A stretch of DNA of 64,000 bases from Phycisphaerae bacterium. Lineage in GTDB: Bacteria; Planctomycetota; Phycisphaerae; Sedimentisphaerales; Anaerobacaceae. The stretch lies in contig JAGOLX010000017.1 of assembly GCA_017993835.1 (NCBI GenBank), positions 12,915 through 76,914 on the forward strand, in the 5' to 3' direction. The notes under the pieces are model-generated. The model saw nothing but the letters and a program-made list of their open reading frames with translations. It ran no database searches and had not been told where the DNA came from. Of this stretch, positions 58,458-64,000 are shown piece after piece (within the stretch, counting starts at the first letter, position 1; each line of letters opens with the position of its first letter). Made by a program: the position numbers and the translations under genes.

Positions 58458-61115
58458 TCAGTCGCGTTCCTCTTCCTCCTCCTCGATGTCCGTGAGGACC
58501 GCCCACTGCGGATAGGGCTGGTGCGGACCCTTCATCGCGTGCCAGAGGATGCGATTCAGGACGTCCTCGGGGCACCGGTCGATCTCTCCCAGAGGCAGCT
58601 TCGCGGAGACGATTGCGTTCCGCCGCATCAGGGAGTTCGAGATCTGCTTGGGCTCCGGGTTCATCTGGTCGAGTGGGACATTCGTGGGGACCACAACATA
58701 CGGCGTGAGGTCCGGCGTGTCGGTGAAGCAGTCGCTCATGGGCGTCGCGGTGGCGTCGATCTGATTCATCGGCGGCAGGCCCAGCATCAGCTCCATCGTG
58801 CGGAGAATGCTCGTCGTGTTGTACTGCGTGCTGACGACGGCGCCGCGTTTGGTGTACGGACTGATGCAGTAAGCCGTGGTGCGGTAGCCGCTGACGTGGT
58901 CCCAGCCGGCCTGCGGATCGTCCTCGATGGCGAAGATGCAGGTCTTGGGCCAGAACAGACCATGGCTGATCGCCTCGACGATCTGCCCGAAGGCCAGGTC
59001 GTTGTCCGCCACTTGGGCCGCAGGCGTCGGCGCGCCCGCCCGCGTTCCGGACGTGTGGTCGTTCGGCAGGCAGATGATGATCAGATTGGGGAGCTTGCCG
59101 CTGCGTTCGTACTCTTTCAGCTCCTTGATGAACTGCGCCGCTCGGAAGACGTCGGGGATGTCCATGTCCCAGCCCACCGTCTGCATGTTCAGGTGGGGTC
59201 GCAGCGACTCGATCGCGGGCCGGCTGCCGATCTTGATCTGGTGCGTCTGATCCACGAAATCCCGGTAGTAGTCCAGAAACGTCGGCCTGCCTGTCTTTCC
59301 GGGAGTCGCCCACGAGGTTTCCGTGATGGCGAATTCGCCGTAGACGCGGAGCGACCTGCCGCCCGCCAGCGCGTTGTCCCAAATGAAACCCGAGGGGGCA
59401 TAGGCCAGCGCGTCCACGTCGCTGTCCTCCATGCCGTCAGGGTAGCTGCGAGGGAATCCCGCAAACGACTTCTCCATGTAGTCGGTGGCGAAGGCGGTGT
59501 CCGACCACTGGTGGCCGTCGGCACTGAGAATGCCCGAGCAGTAGGTGTTGTCCAGCAGGACGAAGTCGCGGACCATCTTGTGCTGGTTGGGTGTGATTTC
59601 GGCGCCGAAGATGCAGAGCGACGGATTCCCGTTGCCTTGTGCGACATCGCCGAGGACCTGATCGTAGGTGCGGTTCTCCTTGATAATGTAGACTACGTGC
59701 TCGAAGACGGACGGCTCGCCGACCCGTTCCGGGACCGGGCGGGCGGGCTGGTTCGCTCGCGCCGGCTTCGCGGCCTCCTTCAAGAGGGGATACCGATAGT
59801 TCTCCTGCACCCGGCCCGTCAGCATGGGCAGCTCCTTGGCCTTGGGAACAGGCACTAGCGAGAGTGTCCCATGGTACTGGTGGCTGTTGTACTCGTTGAC
59901 GCTGGCATCCTTGAGGCTCCTCGTCGAGCCGATTCCCTTGATGTTCGCAACCACCAACTGACGACGCGGCGCATCGTAGAGGATCGCGCCGGGGAACCAG
60001 CCCACCGGGATCAGGCCCAGGAGTTTCGCCTCCTTCGGATGGAAGCGGAACACCGCGATGGCGTTCTGTGTGCCGTTGGCGACGTAGAGTGTGTCGCCCG
60101 ACGGGTTGAAGGCCAGGGCATTGGGACTGGCGCCGAACAGGTCAGCAGGGTTTGGCTTGGCACAAATCGTTCCTGCCACCGTGTCCGTACGGGTGTCGAT
60201 CACGCTGAGCGTATCGCTGCCGGCGTTGGCGACGACGACGTAGCGTCCTTTGGGCGAGACGGCCAGGCCACAAGAGTGCAGGCCGACCATGATCTCCGCG
60301 ACGGGCGCGTCCCGGTCGAGACGGATCACGGAGACCGAGCCTTCGTTGGCGATGTGTCGGACGGGATCGACTCGCACCCGCATCCCTTGTCCGGCGGGAC
60401 CGGTGAGACTGTCCTTGTCCGGGACCCGGCCGCCCCAGTTGCTCACGTAGGCCTTGCTGCCGACCAGGACGACGTCGTAGGGCGCGACGCCCACCGGCCA
60501 CATCCGCAGCACCTGGGCGGTCTGCGTGTCGATTTCCGCCAGGCGATTGGACATGTTCAAGACCACGTACAGGCGACGACCATCCCGCGAGATCGCCAGG
60601 CCCGCCGGGATCTCCTCCTTCCGCCAGGGGGCATTGGCCGCCGGCAACGCGATGGGACGCAGACCGGCGACCTGTCCATCCGCGCGGACTTGGAAGACCT
60701 TGACGTCGCCTTTGACGTTCGAGAGGTAGATCCGCGAGCCATCCGGACTGAAGACCAGGCCGGTGAAGCTGAGCTGCCCGGACTTGTCGGGCTTGAGGAT
60801 GTGCGAGGAAACGTCGTTCGGGTCCAGCAGCTCCCCGGAAGGCAGAGCGATCCGCTGCTTGATCTGGCCCGTCTTCGGATCGATCAGGACGAGGTCCTGC
60901 GTCTTGCCCGACGTCGCGAGCAGGCGGCCGTCGGGACTGAGCGCCAGAGCCTGCGGACGCATGCCGGGCAACTCGACCTGGATGCCGGTGGGCGTGAGCA
61001 CCTGGTGGATGGGCGTCATGTATCGTCCCGGCCCGATCTCGCCCACCGGTTCGTTGCCTGAGGATGCGAACGTCAAGGAAACCCCGGCCAGCAGCAGCAC
61101 GAACAATGATGACAT
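58458..61115 (-). CDS. YncE-like beta-propeller fused to a phosphoesterase domain, exported
   Basis: 885 residues with a short signal peptide (SLFVLLLAGVSLTFA). Residues about 45-400 form a seven-bladed YncE-type propeller (LALSPDGRLLATSGKTQDLV, GLVFSPDGSRIYLSN, GLAVSPKGRYVVVANAGSDT). Residues about 475-830 are a phosphoesterase of the acid-phosphatase/phospholipase-C (alkaline phosphatase superfamily) kind: VVYIIKENRTYDQVLGDV, NQHKMVRDFVLLDNTYC, ICLPNDHTSGTRAGAPTP and IEDDPQAGWDHVSGYRTTAY. The C-terminus is an acidic run (DIEEEEEERD). Substrate may be a phosphate or phosphonate ester; unknown. AAAGGA lies 8 nt before the start. It is divergent from the lipoprotein gene. Confidence 0.88.
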   Translation of the reverse strand: MSSLFVLLLAGVSLTFASSGNEPVGEIGPGRYMTPIHQVLTPTGIQVELPGMRPQALALSPDGRLLATSGKTQDLVLIDPKTGQIKQRIALPSGELLDPNDVSSHILKPDKSGQLSFTGLVFSPDGSRIYLSNVKGDVKVFQVRADGQVAGLRPIALPAANAPWRKEEIPAGLAISRDGRRLYVVLNMSNRLAEIDTQTAQVLRMWPVGVAPYDVVLVGSKAYVSNWGGRVPDKDSLTGPAGQGMRVRVDPVRHIANEGSVSVIRLDRDAPVAEIMVGLHSCGLAVSPKGRYVVVANAGSDTLSVIDTRTDTVAGTICAKPNPADLFGASPNALAFNPSGDTLYVANGTQNAIAVFRFHPKEAKLLGLIPVGWFPGAILYDAPRRQLVVANIKGIGSTRSLKDASVNEYNSHQYHGTLSLVPVPKAKELPMLTGRVQENYRYPLLKEAAKPARANQPARPVPERVGEPSVFEHVVYIIKENRTYDQVLGDVAQGNGNPSLCIFGAEITPNQHKMVRDFVLLDNTYCSGILSADGHQWSDTAFATDYMEKSFAGFPRSYPDGMEDSDVDALAYAPSGFIWDNALAGGRSLRVYGEFAITETSWATPGKTGRPTFLDYYRDFVDQTHQIKIGSRPAIESLRPHLNMQTVGWDMDIPDVFRAAQFIKELKEYERSGKLPNLIIICLPNDHTSGTRAGAPTPAAQVADNDLAFGQIVEAISHGLFWPKTCIFAIEDDPQAGWDHVSGYRTTAYCISPYTKRGAVVSTQYNTTSILRTMELMLGLPPMNQIDATATPMSDCFTDTPDLTPYVVVPTNVPLDQMNPEPKQISNSLMRRNAIVSAKLPLGEIDRCPEDVLNRILWHAMKGPHQPYPQWAVLTDIEEEEEERD

Positions 61116-61207
61116 GAGGCTCGTCCTTTCTTCTCTTGCACGACTGTAGTAGAATGACCGACAGGGATGATTGTAGTCCGTGCGAACTCGAAGTGAAAGG
61201 AGAGACC

Positions 61208-61852
61208 ATGACCAGAGCGAAGAAACTCGCGTTCTATGTGTTGGCGGCGTTGATGGCCGGCTGCGTGCCTATCGTCTCGCTGCACCCTCTGTTCACGAAG
61301 GATGAGATCACCTTCGACGAGAAGCTCGTCGGGACGTGGGTGGACGATGTTAACGACCCGGAGACGACGTGGGAATTCTCCCGGCTCGACGAATCGGCCA
61401 AGGAGAACCCGCTGCTGGAACCCTGGAAGGAGGACATCACGAAGTTCTACCGCCTGACTCTCACGGACGAGGAGAGTCGCAAGGGCTCGTTCGTGGCCTG
61501 CCTGGTCAAGCTGGGCGACCGACGATTCCTCGACGTGTTCCCCGACCGATACCCCTCGGGCGAGCTGGACCCCGAGAAGACGCCGCTCGTCTACAACGTT
61601 TTCTTCTTCCAGCGAGTTCACACGTTCCTGCGGGTGGACGCCACCGGCGAGAAACTAACGCTTCGCATGACGGATGACGACAAGTTCAAGGAATTGATCC
61701 AGGCCGAGCCGGCCGCGGTGGAACATGAAGTCGTCGACGACCGCCCGATCCTGACGGCCTCGACGAAGGACTTGCAGGCCTTCGTGACGAAGCACGCCGG
61801 TGACGAGCGGCTCTTCGCGGGCGACATCACCCTGACCCGAAAGACGAAATAG
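61208..61852 (+). CDS. Predicted lipoprotein of unknown function
   Basis: 214 residues. MTRAKKLAFYVLAALMAGCV is a type II signal with lipobox LMAGC, so Cys19 should be lipidated. The mature part (HPLFTKDEITFDEKLVGTWV, YRLTLTDEESRKGSFVACLV, FLDVFPDRYPSG) looks like a small lipocalin-like or beta-rich domain in which an opening G-T-W strand resembles lipocalin-type proteins; I do not recognise a named family with certainty. AAAGGAG lies 5 nt before the start. A TAGAAT at 61150-61155 could be its -10 box. The gene-free, repeat-rich region follows. Confidence 0.75.
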   Translation: MTRAKKLAFYVLAALMAGCVPIVSLHPLFTKDEITFDEKLVGTWVDDVNDPETTWEFSRLDESAKENPLLEPWKEDITKFYRLTLTDEESRKGSFVACLVKLGDRRFLDVFPDRYPSGELDPEKTPLVYNVFFFQRVHTFLRVDATGEKLTLRMTDDDKFKELIQAEPAAVEHEVVDDRPILTASTKDLQAFVTKHAGDERLFAGDITLTRKTK

Positions 61853-61925
61853 CCGCAGGCTGCGTGATACGCACCCTTGTCCTCTCGGAGATGCAGGACT
61901 TGGTGCATGGTACGCGCCCTACGCG

Positions 61926-61990
61926 AGCAAGAACCTCAAGGACCTCAAGAACTTCACCTTGGCGTTCTTGGTGCTCTTGGTGCTCTTGAC
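61926..61990. repeat. CTTGAGG/CTTGGTG word array
   Basis: GCAAGAACCTCAAGGACCTC on the left is imperfectly complementary (about 18/25) to GTTCTTGGTGCTCTTGGTGC on the right, forming a long bulged hairpin. A second such array is at 62579-62755. Confidence 0.6.
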
Positions 61991-62062
61991 CCCCTTGAGC
62001 CTCTTCACGGACGAAGGGTCGGTTGTGACCGGTCCCTCGTTATGTCCTTCCCACCCTGTTAT

Positions 62063-62144
62063 GTCATTCGGCGAAAGCGGGAATCCACTCACCAGGTCGC
62101 GCCCAGTCCCGCGGTCTCTGGATTCCTGCGCGCGCAGGAATGAC
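62063..62144. repeat. Dispersed palindromic-ended repeat, copy B
   Basis: GTCATTCGGCGAAAGCGGGA at the left end and CTGCGCGCGCAGGAATGAC at the right. Its core GGGAATCCACTCACCAGGTC is shared with copy C. Confidence 0.75.
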
Positions 62145-62185
62145 AGAGTCGTGACGAGTGTCCCGTCGGCGTCCTGTGTGTCTGT

Positions 62186-62237
62186 CATCTGTCATGTGTC
62201 ATCTGGATTCTCAGCTCAAAAACGCACATGACAGATG
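62186..62237. repeat. 13-bp perfect inverted repeat
   Basis: CATCTGTCATGTG (62186-62198) and CACATGACAGATG (62225-62237) with a 26-nt loop, embedded in a run of TGTCATCTG-type words. Confidence 0.6.
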
Positions 62238-62420
62238 TCAGATGACACAGGTGAGACCTGCACGGGGCACGCGGGTGTCATTCCCGCGAAGCCGTTCATG
62301 GTCCTTTGGCCCACCCGAAGGGGATGGAAATTGTGCTGCTTCGCCACGTCGCACACAAGTCTTTTCCAGTACACGACTTGGCGCGTTTTGCTCCGTTGTC
62401 CGTCCGTCTGTTTCCAGAGG

Positions 62421-62489
62421 AGCGGGAATCCACTCACCAAGTCGCGCCTAGTCCCATGGTTCCTGGATTCCTGCGTCCGCAGGAATGAC
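62421..62489. repeat. Dispersed palindromic-ended repeat, copy C (left end lost)
   Basis: AGCGGGAATCCACTCACCAA at the left and CTGCGTCCGCAGGAATGAC at the right; the outer left GTCATTC end seen in copy B is missing. Confidence 0.7.
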
Positions 62490-62688
62490 GGAGTCGATTC
62501 GCAGGGCTCGAAGGAACCGACCGACAGACAGGAATCACACCCCCCACGGATTCCCAAGAAGGCCGAGAGGCTCAAGAAGATCAAGGATCTCAATGTGAGC
62601 ATCTTGAGCCCCTTGAGCCCCCTGCCCGCCCTCTCCGTGGCCTTTGGCGCTTGGCGTCCTTGGGTTTCTGAGCGAAGAACCCCAAGGA

Positions 62689-62728
62689 CCTCAAGAACCT
62701 CAAGTTCGGAAGTTTGAGGCTCTTGAGG
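62689..62728. repeat. 15-bp hairpin within the second CTTGAGG array
   Basis: CCTCAAGAACCTCAA (62689-62703) pairs with TTGAGGCTCTTGAGG (62714-62728) with one mismatch. Confidence 0.6.
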
Positions 62729-62759
62729 TTCTTGGTGCTCTTGATGCCCTTGCGCGACC

Positions 62760-62897
62760 TGCCGTCGCGTGTAGGCGCCGAGAGAGACCTTGGCCCGGTC
62801 GAGCGTCGAGTCCGCGATCCCCTCGGCACGTGCCCTCTTGAGGATCTTGGGAATCTTCAGTGGCGAGTTCTCAAGCGGCTGCGATTCGGGTATCATA
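62760..62897 (-). pseudogene. Possible relic of a replication-type ATPase gene
   Basis: The frame from the ATG at 62897 reads PLKIPKILKRARAEGIADST and LDRAKVSLGAYTRR, resembling the helical tail (R-A-x-G-I-x-x-x-T-L-x-R-A-K) at the C-terminus of some primase/AAA-ATPase proteins. It then runs into the CTTGAGG repeats. No ATPase domain remains. Resemblance is by eye only. Confidence 0.3.
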
Positions 62898-63033
62898 GAC
62901 GGCTTTGCGGCGAAGGCGTCGTGGTGGGCTCCATACGGGTCCGGCGCGTTCGCCGGTGGGGATTGCCCCACGGGTTTGTTTTTATTCCGGCGGAGGGTCT
63001 TCGAGACCGCCGTTCGGCAGGACAATGGACGCC

Positions 63034-64000
63034 ATGAGTGAGCAAGACAAAGGACAGAGTCCGGCGCCGGCCAAGCCGATTCGCTTCGGCGAGCCGCGAC
63101 GGTACCTGGTGAACATCGATTCGATCTCGACGAGCCAACTCTTCACCGACTGCGTGGTCGTGGGCGGAGGCGTCGCCGGACTGCGGGCGGCCATCGAGGC
63201 CTCCGACCGGCGCAACGTCATCCTCGTCTGCAAGGCCGGCATCGAGGAGAGCAACACCTGGAACGCCCAGGGCGGCATCGCCTCCGTGCTGCGCGCCGAG
63301 GATTCGTTCGAGGCGCACGTGGCCGACACGCTCCGCACCGGGGGCGGCCTCTCCGATCCGCAAGTCGTCGAGCAGGTCGTCCGCCAGGGGCCCGAGCTGG
63401 TCAGGCAGTTGCAGGAATGGGGCGCCGGCTTCGACCAGGTCAACGGGCACATCGACACCACGCTCGAAGGCGGCCATTCGCACGCGAGAATTCTGCACGC
63501 GCATGGCGACGAGACCGGCCGGGCCATCGCGGAGACGCTGATCCGCAAGGTCAAGAGCAAGTCGAACATCCGCGTCATCGAGAACTTCTTCACCATCGAT
63601 CTGCTCTCCGATCCGACGCGCAACGGCGCCGCGGGCAAGGAGAATCGCTGCATCGGCATCCTCGGGCGAACCAGGGAAGGCACCCTGCAGATCGTCTGGG
63701 CGGCCAATACGATCCTCGCCACCGGCGGCGGCGGCCAGCTCTACCGCGAGACCACCAATCCCGCGGTCGCGACGACGGACGGACTGGCCATGGCGTACCG
63801 GGCGGGAGCGGTCCTGCGAGACCTGGAGTTCGTGCAGTTCCACCCCACGACGCTCTACATCGCAGGCGCGTCGCGGGCGCTGATCACGGAGACCCTCCGC
63901 GGCGAGGGCGCCTATCTGCTCGACACCAAGGGCCGACGGTTCATGCAGGACTACAGCGAGGCCGGGGAGCTGGCCCCGCGGGACGTGGTCAGCCGGGCCA
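63034..64000 (+). CDS. nadB: L-aspartate oxidase (3' end outside window)
   Basis: The first 322 codons of a flavoprotein of the fumarate-reductase/succinate-dehydrogenase family. A Rossmann FAD site (CVVVGGGVAGLRAAIEAS) is followed by NTWNAQGGIASVL, EGGHSHARILHAHGDETGRA, ANTILATGGGGQLYRETTNP and DLEFVQFHPTTLYIAGA, then the RGEGAYLLD motif; this matches NadB, which oxidises L-aspartate to iminoaspartate in de novo NAD synthesis. No signal peptide or cysteine-rich partner is seen, consistent with a cytoplasmic enzyme. AGGA at 63019-63022 suits the ATG at 63034; an ATG at 63025 is possible. A succinate-dehydrogenase flavoprotein is the alternative, but the EGGHSHARILHA form favours NadB. Confidence 0.9.
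   Translation, partial: MSEQDKGQSPAPAKPIRFGEPRRYLVNIDSISTSQLFTDCVVVGGGVAGLRAAIEASDRRNVILVCKAGIEESNTWNAQGGIASVLRAEDSFEAHVADTLRTGGGLSDPQVVEQVVRQGPELVRQLQEWGAGFDQVNGHIDTTLEGGHSHARILHAHGDETGRAIAETLIRKVKSKSNIRVIENFFTIDLLSDPTRNGAAGKENRCIGILGRTREGTLQIVWAANTILATGGGGQLYRETTNPAVATTDGLAMAYRAGAVLRDLEFVQFHPTTLYIAGASRALITETLRGEGAYLLDTKGRRFMQDYSEAGELAPRDVVSRA

Larger units (their letters stand above)
61853..63033. other. 1.18-kb gene-free, repeat-rich region
   Basis: No intact gene is visible on either strand. It holds two runs of CTTGAGG/CTTGGTG words (61926-61990 and 62579-62755), two copies of the dispersed 80-bp repeat, a 13-bp hairpin (62186-62237) and a possible gene relic (62760-62897). Confidence 0.65.

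Overview
The window reads as a piece of a planctomycete chromosome, most likely from the Phycisphaerae/Sedimentisphaerales side of the phylum. The evidence is family content: a DUF1549/DUF1553 + DUF1501 + pre-peptidase-domain operon, a pseudopilin with the C-terminal H-x-DG signature, a DUF2934 protein, LamG, GLUG and lamin-tail secreted proteins, Tat-exported Gfo/Idh oxidoreductase and TIM-barrel isomerase, and many exported glycoside hydrolases. GC content looks high, and Shine-Dalgarno sites (AAGGAG/GGAGG) are mostly strong. I see no rRNA, tRNA, CRISPR array, phage or transposase gene.

Layout. 1-6961: a partial GH57 enzyme with a DUF2934 gene, a GH51 arabinofuranosidase, an orphan GspE/PilB-type ATPase and a GH97 glycosidase. 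6962-24000: a glycan-use block. It holds a DUF5696-like glycosidase fused to an esterase, a pseudopilin + LamG/discoidin operon, a GH29 fucosidase cotranscribed with a XylR/AraC-type regulator, a divergent DUF5703 (GH95-like) enzyme carrying an inserted LamG domain, and a second GH29 (discoidin, chitobiase-C-like and PA14 domains) behind a Gfo/Idh/MocA oxidoreductase. Matching 21-bp-spaced direct repeats precede both the fucosidase-regulator operon and the pilin-LamG operon, so one regulator probably controls both.

24200-38124: a run of large exported, repeat-rich surface proteins. Three paralogues are built from InlB-type B repeats, leucine-rich repeats and a right-handed beta helix; two of them share about 1.76 kb that appears identical. 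They are followed by a PEP/pyruvate-binding-domain protein and, on the other strand, a three-block GLUG protein. The PEP/pyruvate-binding protein contains a 468-bp in-frame insertion that encodes a circularly permuted lamin-tail domain; removing it restores a continuous kinase-like domain. I regard this as the most unusual item in the window. The gene-poor DNA between these two genes holds tandem repeats, a 29-bp-arm palindrome and what look like relics of another GLUG gene.

38814-49255: a Tat-exported sugar isomerase-like protein, a third GH29 fucosidase, the DUF1549-DUF1501-PPC operon, then housekeeping genes ettA and an HU-like protein. 49279-58282: an operon of two GH38-like alpha-mannosidases and an MFS sugar transporter, ending at a strong terminator, then a divergent UroD-family gene with a promoter placed so that its mRNA would be leaderless and with a palindromic repeat inside its reading frame. 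58458-64000: a YncE-like propeller/phosphoesterase, a small lipoprotein, about 1.2 kb of repeat-filled DNA, and the 5' part of nadB.

Together the enzymes would release fucose, mannose, arabinose and glucose or galactose from complex heteroglycans outside the cytoplasm, take up the sugars by the MFS porter and process some of them with exported oxidoreductase and isomerase proteins. There are no classical sulfatases or SusCD pairs in the window.
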